Shown here piece after piece: positions 8,242 through 18,167 of a stretch of 64,000 bases of DNA. A program made the translations under genes and the position numbers. This DNA comes from Methylotenera oryzisoli. Lineage in GTDB: Bacteria > Pseudomonadota > Gammaproteobacteria > Burkholderiales > Methylophilaceae. The stretch lies in NCBI GenBank assembly GCA_945881735.1, contig CAMCVF010000001.1:1-64000 (forward strand), read 5' to 3'. Each line of letters starts with the position of its first letter. Position 1 is the stretch's first letter. The notes under the pieces are model-generated. The model saw nothing but the letters and a program-made list of their open reading frames with translations. It did no database searches and was not told the DNA's origin.

Positions 8242-8922
8242 TTAATGATGGTGATTATCTGGCGGCTTTGCAGGTGCGACTTGCTTTAGCGTTAGCCGAA
8301 TATCATTAGCTAATTTCAATGTCACCACCAATATTAAAGCTGAAATAAGTAACGATAAAATGGGGTCTGCCGCCATCCAACCTGTGAAGTGAATCACAGC
8401 ACCTGCTAACAATGCCGCCACCGAGCCTAGCAAATCACCCAACACATGTAAAAATGCGGCGCGATGATTCAAATTTTCGTTTGCGCCATGATGATGCGCT
8501 TGATGATGCAAACGCTTAGCAACGAGGATATTGATGATTAAACCGACAAACGCAATCAGCATGACATAACTACCTGTGACAATGGGTGGATTTTTTATGC
8601 GCTGAATCGATTCAAACACAATCCAAGCAACCACGGCAAACATCATCGCTACATTAATGATTGATGCCCAAATTTCTATAGGGTTTTGGCCAGATGCATG
8701 TTTTGCTGATGGATTTTTTTGAGCTTGATTAACTGCAAACCAAGCCAGCGCCAGCGCAAACACATCTGAAAACATATGCCACGCATCACCTAATAAGGCC
8801 AGTGATTGTGTCCAAATACCGCATGCAAACTCAATAACTGCAAATGCTAAAATTAGAAAAAATGGGACAGCGAATGGGTTGCTATGAGAATGGCTGTAAT
8901 TGTCTGACTGCTGGTTGTTCAA
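8242..8922 (-). CDS. Cation diffusion facilitator (CDF) family metal efflux protein, short form
   Basis: Inner-membrane divalent-metal/proton antiporter (Zn2+, Co2+ or similar). Six hydrophobic segments are visible. Both metal-site HxxxD motifs are present: HMFSD (H49, D53) and HVLGD (H159, D163). A His-rich loop (HHQAHHHGANENLNH) lies between TM4 and TM5, and His-rich tips occur at both ends. With 226 residues it lacks the usual C-terminal cytoplasmic ferredoxin-like domain, resembling DmeF-like or minimal CDFs. The only good start is a TTG at 8922 with AAGG about 7 nt upstream. Metal specificity cannot be read from the sequence. Confidence 0.9.
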   Translation of the reverse strand: MNNQQSDNYSHSHSNPFAVPFFLILAFAVIEFACGIWTQSLALLGDAWHMFSDVFALALAWFAVNQAQKNPSAKHASGQNPIEIWASIINVAMMFAVVAWIVFESIQRIKNPPIVTGSYVMLIAFVGLIINILVAKRLHHQAHHHGANENLNHRAAFLHVLGDLLGSVAALLAGAVIHFTGWMAADPILSLLISALILVVTLKLANDIRLTLKQVAPAKPPDNHHH

Positions 8923-9034
8923 TTCATGGCCTTAATAAGTGTGTTGGAAATGCACTTGATTCTTTTAAAGAATCATACAAGAATTTGCGGCTTTGCCACT
9001 ATAATTTTGCCATGCAATCTTTGAAACTTTTAAA

Positions 9035-9892
9035 ATGCTAAGTTACCGCCACGCCTTTCATGCAGGCAATCATGCCGATGTTCTAAAGCATTATGTGCTT
9101 AGCGTTGTCCTGGCTTATTTTAATGAAAAAGCAGCACCTTACTTTTATATTGATACTCATGCTGGTGCTGGCATGTATGCATTAAGAACTGAGTTTGCTC
9201 AAAAAAATGCCGAGTTTGAAACTGGTATTGCGCGATTAATTCATGCCGAAAATCTGCCACAATCACTGGCTAATTATGTGGCATTGATTCAAGAATTTAA
9301 TCAAAACAATCGTTTAACTTTGTACCCTGGCTCACCCAAAATTGCTGATTCGCTAATACGCGCTAAAGATAAAATGCGACTTTTTGAGCTGCATCCTAAT
9401 GATTACGCCTTATTGCTTCAAAACTTTAGCAATGAAAATGGCAAATTAGATAATGCCGTTAAAGTGAATCAGCAGGATGGCTTTGCAGGCTTAAAAGCCT
9501 GCTTGCCTCCACCAACAAAGCGTTCCGCAGTATTGATTGACCCACCTTATGAGCAAAAAGAGGATTATCAGCGTGTGGTGGATTGCATACAAGATAGCTT
9601 AAAGCGGTTTGCCACTGGCACTTTTATAGTTTGGTATCCATTGTTGCAACGGCCCGAACCAGCGCAAATGCTGGCAGACTTAGCTAAACTCAATCTGAAA
9701 AATTGGTTAAACATTCAATTGACTGTGCAAGCACCCAGCGCAAAAGGATTTGGCATGCATGGTAACGGTATGTTTATTATAAATCCGCCTTATATTTTAC
9801 CTAAGCTGCTTAATGAATCCATGCCGATTCTGACCAATTTATTAAGCTTGGATGACACGTCGAATTATCAACTCACAAGCCATATAACATAA
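9035..9892 (+). CDS. rlmJ: 23S rRNA (adenine(2030)-N6)-methyltransferase
   Basis: SAM-dependent N6-methylation of A2030 in 23S rRNA. The 285-residue product starts with the family-specific MLSYRHAFHAGNHADVLKH, carries a SAM-binding region around YIDTHAGAGMY (about 40-50) and the catalytic DPPY motif in AVLIDPPYEQKEDY (about 168). Length fits E. coli RlmJ (280). Divergent from the CDF gene; no clear Shine-Dalgarno. Confidence 0.93.
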   Translation: MLSYRHAFHAGNHADVLKHYVLSVVLAYFNEKAAPYFYIDTHAGAGMYALRTEFAQKNAEFETGIARLIHAENLPQSLANYVALIQEFNQNNRLTLYPGSPKIADSLIRAKDKMRLFELHPNDYALLLQNFSNENGKLDNAVKVNQQDGFAGLKACLPPPTKRSAVLIDPPYEQKEDYQRVVDCIQDSLKRFATGTFIVWYPLLQRPEPAQMLADLAKLNLKNWLNIQLTVQAPSAKGFGMHGNGMFIINPPYILPKLLNESMPILTNLLSLDDTSNYQLTSHIT

Positions 9893-9934
9893 GTTAAAAT
9901 ACGCATATACTTTTAGATTAATTTAGGAAACCGA

Positions 9935-10477
9935 ATGCAACCAAAAACCAAACCAACTTCAGGCGAATATAAACAGGGCAGCATCATGTCCAATATTTTA
10001 TTTGGTAGCCGCTGGTTACAATTGCCACTTTATTTAGGCTTAATTATCGCGCAAGCCGTCTATGTGTTTTTCTTTGGCGTTGAACTGGTGCATTTAGTCC
10101 AAAAAGCTACTCAACTGGTTGAAGCAGATATCATGTTGATTGTATTGGGTTTAATTGATGTGGTGATGATTTCCAACTTGCTGATTATGGTGATTGTGGG
10201 CGGTTACGAAACATTTGTTTCGCGTCTAAACCTTAGCGGTCACCCAGACGAACCTGATTGGTTATCACATGTGAATGCCAATTTGCTAAAGGTAAAATTG
10301 GCCACAGCGATTATTGGTATTTCATCGATTCATTTGCTAAAAACATTTATTAATGCCGAAAACTTAACCGACAAAGTAATGATGTGGCAGACGATTATTC
10401 ACATAACGTTTGTTTTATCGGCGGTGGCAATTGCTTACATCGATAAATTAATGGCACATAGCAGTGTTGATCATTAA
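9935..10477 (+). CDS. UPF0114 / YqhA-family inner-membrane protein
   Basis: 180 residues with three or four hydrophobic segments (about 25-55, 65-90, 120-140, 155-172). The start segment SRWLQLPLYLGLIIAQ and the VDVVMISNLLIMVIVGGYE-like stretch are typical of YqhA/UPF0114 proteins, whose function is not established. The ATG at 9935 has AGGAAA 5-10 nt upstream and is preferred over an internal ATG at 9986. It follows rlmJ by 42 bp in the same direction. Confidence 0.85.
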   Translation: MQPKTKPTSGEYKQGSIMSNILFGSRWLQLPLYLGLIIAQAVYVFFFGVELVHLVQKATQLVEADIMLIVLGLIDVVMISNLLIMVIVGGYETFVSRLNLSGHPDEPDWLSHVNANLLKVKLATAIIGISSIHLLKTFINAENLTDKVMMWQTIIHITFVLSAVAIAYIDKLMAHSSVDH

Positions 10478-10501
10478 TCGCAAAGCATTAATAACAAAAT
10501 A

Positions 10502-11587
10502 TTAATATAAGTATCGAGTAGAGGGTGCGCTTTCTTTTGTTAAACGCACCGAAAAATGATGTACGGCTAAAGTTTTTTCGTTTTCCGTTTTAATAATCAC
10601 GCGCCAATCGCCGGCTGCTGGATTAGTTTTATAGGTGTAACCTCTAAAACCGTCATAACGGCCGCCATTAACGCTAAAGCTAGCCCGTGATTGCAATACC
10701 CAACCTTGTTTGGTATGCCGATGCCAATCATGGAATAGCTTGGTTTTTAAACCGGCTGGCGCAAAAATGCTTGAGAAGCAATAAATACGCTGGCCACCAG
10801 TCACTTCTAAATCATCACTGGTTTTGCGCCAAAACACCCACCACGGTGATTTTTGTTGGCTAAGCTGATACTTGCCAGCCACTTTTTCGATGGCATAAGC
10901 CATGGCAATATCGCGCTTAACCAGCGGCACCGGTGGAATCATATCCACCGCATAAGCCAACATGAGAAAACCTGCAATCACTGAAACGGGCCAAATACTA
11001 CCTAAATGATTGGGCGTTTTGGTGTAAAGCCAATACACCAACATGGCACCCAATAATGTACTTAGGTAAAACCAAATACTGAGCACGCTGCCCAAAATAA
11101 ACGGTAAAGTAAAGTTAAACAGCAGCATAGCGCATAAGCCAAACAGCGCCCAACTGACGGTAAAGCGCCTGTATTGATCTTCTAAAAACTCATTGGCAAC
11201 CAGCAAAACCCCTAAAATTATGCACATGAGCCAAGCCAGCCAATGGCTAGAGCTTTTGAAATATAAGATAAAAAGCGCACTTAATAGGCTGCCAAATAAA
11301 AATTGCAGTAAAAAATAGGGCCAACGCGATGTGACAAGAGTATATAGGCTGGTAGGGAGCTTGGCTTCATCCGCCAGAATAAAGCTTGGGCGACTGGTAA
11401 TAAAAAGAATCAAGGCTGCTACTAACAGATAGCCCGCAAAAATGATTAAATCCGTTGAGGCAACATTGCGGCCAATCGTCAGCGCATCCCATATAAAGCC
11501 AGTAGCGAAGAAAACCGCTGGCAGCATAATGTGCCAATCTTTCCAATTAAACCTGCCGAATAAGTATTTTTCGTTAGGTTTTACCAT
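10502..11587 (-). CDS. DUF2914 (DUF5924-type) membrane protein
   Basis: 361 residues. The N-terminal half (about 15-230) is a multispan membrane region with seven or eight hydrophobic helices. The C-terminal part (about 260-361) is a soluble DUF2914 domain, recognisable by RIYCFSSIFAP, WVLQSRASFSVNGGRYDGF, the R-G-Y-T-Y stretch and GDWRVIIKTENEKTL. Function unknown. It starts 6 bp after the acnB stop, so it is probably the last gene of the leftward operon, though it has no obvious metabolic link to it. Confidence 0.8.
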   Translation of the reverse strand: MVKPNEKYLFGRFNWKDWHIMLPAVFFATGFIWDALTIGRNVASTDLIIFAGYLLVAALILFITSRPSFILADEAKLPTSLYTLVTSRWPYFLLQFLFGSLLSALFILYFKSSSHWLAWLMCIILGVLLVANEFLEDQYRRFTVSWALFGLCAMLLFNFTLPFILGSVLSIWFYLSTLLGAMLVYWLYTKTPNHLGSIWPVSVIAGFLMLAYAVDMIPPVPLVKRDIAMAYAIEKVAGKYQLSQQKSPWWVFWRKTSDDLEVTGGQRIYCFSSIFAPAGLKTKLFHDWHRHTKQGWVLQSRASFSVNGGRYDGFRGYTYKTNPAAGDWRVIIKTENEKTLAVHHFSVRLTKESAPSTRYLY

Positions 11588-11593
11588 TAATAG

Positions 11594-14182
11594 CTAGATC
11601 ACTTCAGCAATTGGAATCACTTTTTTGCCACTGCTTAAGGAGTCTAATGCCGCTTTGTATTCCGTCATTTGGTCAAAATTTAAATACTTATAAATTTCAG
11701 CGCTATTTTGCAATTTACTGCCAATCGTTTCTAAATATTCAGCATGACTTGGCATACGGCCCAATTTGGCGCATACAGCGGCTAACTCGGCTGAACCCAA
11801 GTAAACACGGGCGTCTTTACCCATGCGGTTATCAAAGTTGCGAGTGCTTGTGCTAAATACCGTTGATTTATCGGCCACACGCGCTTGGTTCCCCATACAT
11901 AAACTGCAACCTGGTATTTCAGTGCGCGCACCTGCAATACCGAATACAGAATACACGCCCTCATCGCGCAATTGCGCTTCATCCATACGGGTTGGCGGTG
12001 CAATCCATAAGCGTGTTGGAATATTACCAGTGCCTTCCAACACCTTTGCCGCCGCACGGTAATGGCCGATATTGGTCATGCAACTGCCAATAAACACTTC
12101 ATCGATTTTATCGCCTACCACTGCTGACATGGGCTTGATGTCATCCGGATCATTTGGGCAAGCCACTAGCGGCTCCTTAATTGTTGCCAAATCAATCTCA
12201 ATAACGTGCGCATATTCTGCATCGGCGTCTGGCTGCAATAAATGTGGTTTATCCAGCCAAGCTTGCATATTCTCAATACGGCGCCGCAAGGTGCGTGCGT
12301 CTTCGTAGCCGCTTTCAATCATATTCTGCATCAGCACAATATTGGATTTTAGAAACTCAATCACTGGCGCTTCCGATAATAAGACGGTACAGCCATTGGC
12401 AGAGCGCTCTGCAGAGGCATCGGCAAATTCAAACGCTTGCTCTACTTTTAAATTTGGCAAGCCTTCTATCTCTAAGATACGGCCGTTAAATACGTTCTTT
12501 TTGTTAGTTTTTCCAACCGTTAACGTGCCTTCATGAATTGCCGCATAAGGAATGGCATTCACCAAATCGCGCAGAGTAATTCCAGGTTGCATTTCACCTT
12601 TAAAGCGCACCAATACTGATTCCGGCATATCCAGCGGCATCGCACCTGTAGCAGCAGCAAACGCCACCAAACCTGAACCTGCAGGGAATGAAATACCAAT
12701 TGGGAAGCGGGTATGCGAATCTCCACCAGTACCAACGGTATCTGGCAATATTAATCTGTTTAACCATGAGTGAATCACGCCATCACCTGGGCGCAATGAA
12801 ACGCCACCGCGGCTACTCATAAATTCTGGCAAGCTATGTTGTAATTTTATATCCACTGGCTTGGGGTAAGCCGCTGTATGGCAAAAGCTTTGCATCACCA
12901 AGTCTGAGCTAAAACCTAAACAAGCTAACTCTTTAAGTTCATCGCGCGTCATACCGCCTGTTGTATCTTGACTGCCCACCGTTGTTGCTTTTGGCTCACA
13001 GTAAGTATTCGGGCGAACACCAACGCCTTCAGGCAAACCGCAAGCACGACCAACCATTTTTTGTGCCAGCGTGAAGCCTTTAGTTGAAACAATTGATGGC
13101 GTTGCTTTGATAAATATTTCGGTTTCAGGCAAGTTTAAAGCCTTGCGGGCATTTGCCGTTAAGCCGCGGCCAATAATCAATGGAATACGGCCACCCGCGC
13201 GCAATTCGTCTGGCAAGGTAACGGGATTAATTTCAAAAGTAGTGATAATCTCACCTGTCGAATTTAATACTTTTCCTTCGTAAGGGAAAATAGTGATTTC
13301 ATCGCCCATTTGCATTTTGGATACATCACATTGAATCGGCAACGCACCAGAATCTTCTGCAGTGTTAAAAAAAATCGGGGCAATTTTTGCGCCTAAAATT
13401 ACGCCGCCTGTACGCTTGTTCGGAATATTCGGAATATCATTACCCATAAACCATTGCAAAGAGTTAATTGCTGATTTGCGTGAAGAACCCGTGCCAACCA
13501 CATCACCTACATACACGAGTGGCAGGCCTTTTTGTTTTAAATCATCAATTTTAGCCAAGCCGGCTGGCATTTTATTAATCAACATGGCTTTAGCATGCAA
13601 AGGTATATCAGGTCGACTCCAAGCATCCTGCGCAGGGCTTAAATCATCAGTATTGGTTTCGCCATCCACTTTAAATACAATCATTTTTAATTGCTTAGCA
13701 AGCACTGGCTTACTGGTAAACCATTCGGCATTTGCCCAAGATTCCATTAATTTTTTGGCATGTGCATTTCCATTTTTCATCAGCACCTCCACATCATGGA
13801 ATGCATCAAACATTAAAATGGTTTGGCTTAACGCCGTTACTGCATAAGCGGCCATTGGTGTAGATAGTAGCTCAACCAAGGCTTGCACATTGTAACCACC
13901 CAGCATGGTGCCTAATAATTGAACGGCTTTTTCTGGGCTAATGACTTTTGATGTGGCAACGCCTTTTGCAATATCGGCTAAAAAAGCCGCTTTAACATAG
14001 GCCGCAGTATCCACACCGGCTGGCGTTTGATTTTCCAGCAAGTCTAATAATATAGCTTCATCTGACTTAGCTGGATTTTTAAGCAACTCGACCAGCGAAG
14101 CTACTTGTTCTGCTGATAGAGGTAATGGTGGAAGTTGAACAGCTGCGCGCTCTTGTAAATGCTTTTGATAGGCTTTTAACAT
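11594..14182 (-). CDS. acnB: Aconitate hydratase B / 2-methylisocitrate dehydratase
   Basis: Cytoplasmic [4Fe-4S] hydro-lyase. AcnB interconverts citrate and isocitrate, and in many bacteria also hydrates 2-methyl-cis-aconitate to 2-methylisocitrate, the step needed between PrpD and PrpB. 862 residues (E. coli 865), with the AcnB order: N-terminal HEAT-like domain, swivel domain, then the catalytic core. Cluster ligands are C701 (GSCMTN), C759 and C762 (CSLC). It lies in one direction with fumA and sdh. No acnD/prpF pair is present, so AcnB with PrpD is the likely methylcitrate route here. A TATAAT-like -10 at 14215-14220 suggests its own promoter, without a clear -35. Confidence 0.97.
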   Translation of the reverse strand: MLKAYQKHLQERAAVQLPPLPLSAEQVASLVELLKNPAKSDEAILLDLLENQTPAGVDTAAYVKAAFLADIAKGVATSKVISPEKAVQLLGTMLGGYNVQALVELLSTPMAAYAVTALSQTILMFDAFHDVEVLMKNGNAHAKKLMESWANAEWFTSKPVLAKQLKMIVFKVDGETNTDDLSPAQDAWSRPDIPLHAKAMLINKMPAGLAKIDDLKQKGLPLVYVGDVVGTGSSRKSAINSLQWFMGNDIPNIPNKRTGGVILGAKIAPIFFNTAEDSGALPIQCDVSKMQMGDEITIFPYEGKVLNSTGEIITTFEINPVTLPDELRAGGRIPLIIGRGLTANARKALNLPETEIFIKATPSIVSTKGFTLAQKMVGRACGLPEGVGVRPNTYCEPKATTVGSQDTTGGMTRDELKELACLGFSSDLVMQSFCHTAAYPKPVDIKLQHSLPEFMSSRGGVSLRPGDGVIHSWLNRLILPDTVGTGGDSHTRFPIGISFPAGSGLVAFAAATGAMPLDMPESVLVRFKGEMQPGITLRDLVNAIPYAAIHEGTLTVGKTNKKNVFNGRILEIEGLPNLKVEQAFEFADASAERSANGCTVLLSEAPVIEFLKSNIVLMQNMIESGYEDARTLRRRIENMQAWLDKPHLLQPDADAEYAHVIEIDLATIKEPLVACPNDPDDIKPMSAVVGDKIDEVFIGSCMTNIGHYRAAAKVLEGTGNIPTRLWIAPPTRMDEAQLRDEGVYSVFGIAGARTEIPGCSLCMGNQARVADKSTVFSTSTRNFDNRMGKDARVYLGSAELAAVCAKLGRMPSHAEYLETIGSKLQNSAEIYKYLNFDQMTEYKAALDSLSSGKKVIPIAEVI

Positions 14183-14287
14183 GATGATTTTCAGGCTCGT
14201 TAGTAATTAATCGTATTATAAACTAGCCCAAATCGTGCGCCGTTTCACACTTGTAAAATCTTCTACATGAAACGTTTGAAATTAAAG

Positions 14288-14713
14288 CTAGTATGTTTTA
14301 TCTGTATATAACTCTTTAGCAAACGGTGTGCTGCAACTTTTACCTTTAGCTGAAGCTTCCCATTTATCTAATAAATCTTTTTGGTATTCGCTACCGTGCA
14401 ACGCAACCAAATAGGCGCGCACTTCAAATACATCGGCAAAACCGTTTTTGTCGGTGTCCATTTTGGCAATTTTGTCTTCTACAGTAGGCCCTGTATATCT
14501 ACCGTCTTTATCGGTTAAGTAATCCAGCATGCTTACCGTTTTTGCGCCAGCGGTTTCTGCATTAAGTGCAACGTCAACCGCACTGACTAATGTCGCTACA
14601 AACAGAAGCAAAATCGAAGTGGCCACTTGCAACAAGCTAACTAAAACTTTATCTATTTTCATTTTAGAAGTTTTTATCATCTCATGCTCACTTTTGTTTT
14701 GTTCAATCATCAT
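14288..14713 (-). CDS. Membrane-anchored or secreted EF-hand protein
   Basis: 141 residues. A hydrophobic segment (about 22-46) acts as signal peptide or anchor. One canonical 12-residue EF-hand loop, D86-T-D-K-N-G-F-A-D-V-F-E97, has acidic or Asn ligands at positions 1, 3, 5, 9 and 12, so calcium binding is likely. A degenerate acidic loop TDKDGRYTG (about 67-75) could be a remnant first hand. Three in-frame starts exist (14713, 14680, 14662) and none has a strong Shine-Dalgarno. It sits between fumA and acnB. Function unknown. Confidence 0.7.
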   Translation of the reverse strand: MMIEQNKSEHEMIKTSKMKIDKVLVSLLQVATSILLLFVATLVSAVDVALNAETAGAKTVSMLDYLTDKDGRYTGPTVEDKIAKMDTDKNGFADVFEVRAYLVALHGSEYQKDLLDKWEASAKGKSCSTPFAKELYTDKTY

Positions 14714-14793
14714 TATGACTAATGTTAACCCTAAAAGTGCATGGCAATCTGTTAATTAAGGCACATGACGCGATGTTTATCGTAGGCTAATTT

Positions 14794-16362
14794 TTATGGT
14801 AACGCCGTTATTTCAATCACCTTTTGTTTCGAAATTTTTTCCTGCCAAAGCGCAGGACCCGTTTGATGTACCGATTCACCTATCGCACTTACCGCAACGG
14901 TTACAGGCATATCCACTACATCAAACTCATAAATTGCTTCCATGCCTAAATCTTCAAACGCAATCACGCGCGATTTTTTGATGGCTTTACTTACCAAAAA
15001 CGCCGCACCACCTACCGCCATTAAGTACACAGATTTATATTTTTTTATAACAGCTAGCGCCTCGTCGCCCCGTTCTGACTTGCCTATAGAGCCTAATAAA
15101 TTTAGCTTCCCCAACATCAACTCAGTATAATCATCCATTCTGGTAGCAGTCGTCGGACCTGCCGGGCCTACTGCTTCATCACCCACTGCATCCACTGGAC
15201 CCACATAATAAATAAAGCGATTACTTAAATCGACAGGCAACTTTTCACCTTTTGCCATCATATTAGCAATACGCTTATGCGCGGCATCACGTCCTGTCAG
15301 GATTTTTCCGGTTAACAATAACGTTTCACCTGCTTGCCAACTTGCAATATCTTCCTTAGATAGGCTATCAACATTTACCCTTTTTGATTGCGGGCTTGGT
15401 GCCCAATACACATCTGGGTAAGCATTTAAATCAGGTGGCATTAATTCCGCAGCACCGCTACCGTCCAACACAAAATGTAAATGCCTTGTCGCCGCGCAAT
15501 TTGGGATAATCGCTACTGGCAAACTAGCGGCATGGGTTGGATAATCTAAAATCTTTACGTCCAAAACGGTTGCCAAACCACCCAAACCTTGCGCACCAAT
15601 GCCCAAATTATTCACTTTTTCAAAAATTTCTAAACGCAATTCTTCAATCTTATTTAGGCTTTGCTTATCTTTCAATTTCAATTCATGCATATCAATTGGC
15701 GCCATTAGCGACTCTTTTGCCATCAGCATGGCCTTCTCTGCACTACCGCCAATGCCAATGCCCAGCATACCTGGCGGGCACCAACCCGCCCCCATTTGGG
15801 GCACAACTTCTAATATCCAGTCAACAATTGAATCATTCGGATTCAACATTGCCAATTTAGCTTTATTCTCTGAACCGCCACCTTTTGCTGCAATACTTAC
15901 TTCAACTTTATCACCCGCCACTAGAGAAACATGCACCACAGCAGGCGTATTATCTTTAGTATTTGTGCGTTTTCCAGCGGGATCGGTGACGATTGAGGCA
16001 CGTAATTTATTCTCAGGTAATAAATAAGCACTCCGCACACCTTCGTTTACCATTTCCTCAATATCGAGTTGCACTGTTTCGCCTAGCTGAGCTATATCTT
16101 GGCCCGCATCCCATTTAACCTGCATACCTACTTTAACAAAAGCTACAACAATGCCAGTATCCTGACAAATCGGACGCTTGCCTTCTGCACACATTCTAGA
16201 GTTGGTCAAAATCTGCGCAATCGCATCTTTTGCCGCAGGTGACTCTTCTAGCTTATAAGCTTCACCCAAAGCTTGAATGTAATCAACTGGGTGATAGTAC
16301 GAAATATATTGCAGTGCATCACTGACGCTTTGAATAAAGTCGACTTGTTTAATAGTGGTCAT
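14794..16362 (-). CDS. fumA: Fumarate hydratase, class I ([4Fe-4S])
   Basis: Reversible hydration of fumarate to L-malate. The oxygen-labile iron-sulfur class I enzyme has 522 residues in one chain (E. coli FumA/FumB 548). Three cluster cysteines are visible: C66 (RPICQDTG), C195 (GWCPPGM) and C289 (PNCAATR). The C-terminal beta domain (about 335-522) holds TTATRMDDYTELML and the GGAAF region. Its start lies 5 bp after the stop of the acyl-CoA synthetase gene, so it belongs to the same operon, acting after Sdh on succinate released by PrpB. Confidence 0.95.
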   Translation of the reverse strand: MTTIKQVDFIQSVSDALQYISYYHPVDYIQALGEAYKLEESPAAKDAIAQILTNSRMCAEGKRPICQDTGIVVAFVKVGMQVKWDAGQDIAQLGETVQLDIEEMVNEGVRSAYLLPENKLRASIVTDPAGKRTNTKDNTPAVVHVSLVAGDKVEVSIAAKGGGSENKAKLAMLNPNDSIVDWILEVVPQMGAGWCPPGMLGIGIGGSAEKAMLMAKESLMAPIDMHELKLKDKQSLNKIEELRLEIFEKVNNLGIGAQGLGGLATVLDVKILDYPTHAASLPVAIIPNCAATRHLHFVLDGSGAAELMPPDLNAYPDVYWAPSPQSKRVNVDSLSKEDIASWQAGETLLLTGKILTGRDAAHKRIANMMAKGEKLPVDLSNRFIYYVGPVDAVGDEAVGPAGPTTATRMDDYTELMLGKLNLLGSIGKSERGDEALAVIKKYKSVYLMAVGGAAFLVSKAIKKSRVIAFEDLGMEAIYEFDVVDMPVTVAVSAIGESVHQTGPALWQEKISKQKVIEITALP

Positions 16363-16367
16363 TTTAA

Positions 16368-18011
16368 TTATCGCGTAGATTTTGCAACGGCAATGTTGGG
16401 GCTTATGTCTTTACGCAAGATTTTACCATTTTTAGTGCGTGGAAAATCGCGAGCGAAATAAACCGATTTAGGGGTTTTGTAAGCGGCCAAATTTTGTTTA
16501 CCAAACGCCAATAACTCATCTGGGTTAGTAGTCGCATCAGATTTTAAAATCACGTAAATCACCACTAGTAATTTATCTTTTTCAATCTCTTCACCTACCG
16601 CGGCGCAATCGGCCACATCGGGGTGGCCTTTATATACGCGCTCTATTTCATAAGGCGATACGCGATAGCCAAAGCTTTTGATAATGTCATCTTTACGGCC
16701 TAAAAACCAAATATAGCCATCTGCATCGTATTTTGCATAATCTCCTGTGAAAAAGTAGCCATCATGCTTATATTTTGCTGTTTCTTCAGCCAAATTCCAA
16801 TAATTCAAAAACACACCCGGGTCATTTAATGGCACACTAATCATACCCTCTTCGCCCACTGCAGCCGGCTCCAAGGTTTCGGGGTTCAGCAATTCAATCG
16901 CGTGCCCTGGCTGCGGAAAACCAGCAGAACCTGGGCGAATCGGGCGAAATTGGCTTTGACTTAAGTAGTAGGAAAACTCACTCATGCCAACCGCTTCGTA
17001 AATATTCAAACCAAAACGTGAATACCATTGCGTGAGTACTTCATCCGACAAATGCTCACCCGCACTCATATAATGACGCATGCTGGGCAGCTCTGCTTGG
17101 GCGGCGGTCGTTTTTTGCAGCAATTGACGGTAAATAGTGGGTACGCCAATAAAGATGGTGGCTTGATGTTTTTGAATCAAATCCAGCCACTTTTGTGCAT
17201 CGTTTTTGCCTTCATGCACAATCACTGTTTTACCCAGATACAACGGATCCATCAGGCCAGTGCCTAGCACATAGGTCCAATTAAACTTACCCGAATGCAT
17301 AATGCGGTCATTGATTGAGTCCGAATAATTAAACCAATACTTTGCTGCTGGCTGACGTCCAAGCAGGGCGCGGTGCGCATGCAATACACCTTTGGGGTAA
17401 CCTGTCGTACCGCTGGTATAAACTAAGTAAGCAGGGTCTTCTGCTTGTGTGCGGTAAGGCTTTTCAAATTTGTGCGACACCGTTAAGCTATTTTCTAAGC
17501 CAAGCACATTTAAGTGCGCATGAGGCTGATTATCAGTAGTTTGCGATAACAGCACATGCTTTAAATTAGGCATATTTTTTAAATCTGCAACTAGCTGCGC
17601 TTCCATTGCATACCATGCAGTAGCATCTGTTACCAGAACGGTTGCAGCTGAGTCTTTAGCCAAGTAAGCTACTTCTTCAGCGGTTAATAAGGTAGAGGTA
17701 GGTACTGAAATCGCACCCATTTTCATGGCGCCTAAAAATGCAATTGGATAATCCAAACTATTGGGCAAGCGAATGAGCACACGATCACCCACTTTGACGT
17801 TTAAATTACGCAGTAACTGTGCAAATTGATCCGTTTTATGCGCCAGCTCAGAAAAGGTGATTTGCGAAGTACCAAGCGCATCGTCCTCTACAATCATGGC
17901 AATATTGTGGGCTTGCGGCGTGCCTAAATGTTTGTCTGTGCAAGCCACGCCAATATTAAAGTGACTGGGAATTTGCCATTGCCAATCTGGAAACTGTTCA
18001 AATTTTTGCAT
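16368..18011 (-). CDS. AMP-forming acyl-CoA synthetase (ANL superfamily)
   Basis: Activates a carboxylic acid to its CoA thioester through an acyl-adenylate. 547 residues with the adenylation motifs in order: YTSGTTGYPKGVLHAHR (about 200), YEAVGMSE (about 325), FFTGDYAKYDADGYIWFLGR (about 405), the hinge region and the catalytic lysine motif RTKNGKILRKD (about 530). It resembles benzoate-CoA-ligase-like or medium-chain acyl-CoA synthetases rather than full-length PrpE/Acs (about 630-650 aa). Position next to a CitE-like lyase and sdh suggests an organic acid feeding the cluster, perhaps propionate or a C4/C5 acid; the substrate is inference. Confidence 0.85.
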   Translation of the reverse strand: MQKFEQFPDWQWQIPSHFNIGVACTDKHLGTPQAHNIAMIVEDDALGTSQITFSELAHKTDQFAQLLRNLNVKVGDRVLIRLPNSLDYPIAFLGAMKMGAISVPTSTLLTAEEVAYLAKDSAATVLVTDATAWYAMEAQLVADLKNMPNLKHVLLSQTTDNQPHAHLNVLGLENSLTVSHKFEKPYRTQAEDPAYLVYTSGTTGYPKGVLHAHRALLGRQPAAKYWFNYSDSINDRIMHSGKFNWTYVLGTGLMDPLYLGKTVIVHEGKNDAQKWLDLIQKHQATIFIGVPTIYRQLLQKTTAAQAELPSMRHYMSAGEHLSDEVLTQWYSRFGLNIYEAVGMSEFSYYLSQSQFRPIRPGSAGFPQPGHAIELLNPETLEPAAVGEEGMISVPLNDPGVFLNYWNLAEETAKYKHDGYFFTGDYAKYDADGYIWFLGRKDDIIKSFGYRVSPYEIERVYKGHPDVADCAAVGEEIEKDKLLVVIYVILKSDATTNPDELLAFGKQNLAAYKTPKSVYFARDFPRTKNGKILRKDISPNIAVAKSTR

Positions 18012-18034
18012 TGAATAACCTTCTTAAAATTCAG

Positions 18035-18127
18035 AATTTCGGGATGAAGCGCATGGCGCACAGCGAGCAGCTAGCAGCTAGCGAAATGTACACAAAGTAC
18101 ATGATCATTTCGAACAACCCAAAATTT
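18035..18127. repeat. Dispersed palindromic intergenic repeat, copy 1
   Basis: Fills most of the gap between the CitE-like gene and the acyl-CoA synthetase gene. Outer arms aatttcgggatg (18035-18046) and caacccaaaatt (about 18115-18126) pair at most positions. Inner arms cgaaatgtac and gtacatgatcatttcg surround a short loop, next to a gctagcagctagc palindrome. It shares gatgaag-gc-ggcg, aatgtaca and aagtacatga blocks with the copy at 30385-30517. Confidence 0.5.
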
Positions 18128-18167
18128 ATTAACGTACATCCCCGCGATTCGCACGAAAAATGGATTT

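Noticed and set aside
11611-13847. Many plus-strand frames opposite acnB
   Set aside because: Antisense shadows of a well-conserved 862-codon gene.
14215-14243. Complete sigma-70 promoter for acnB
   Set aside because: A TATAAT is present on the minus strand at 14215-14220, but no acceptable -35 box lies 16-18 bp upstream, so it is mentioned only with the gene.
16368-18011. Calling the acyl-CoA synthetase PrpE
   Set aside because: At 547 residues it is about 80-100 shorter than PrpE/Acs and its motifs resemble another ANL subgroup; the propionate role is only positional.
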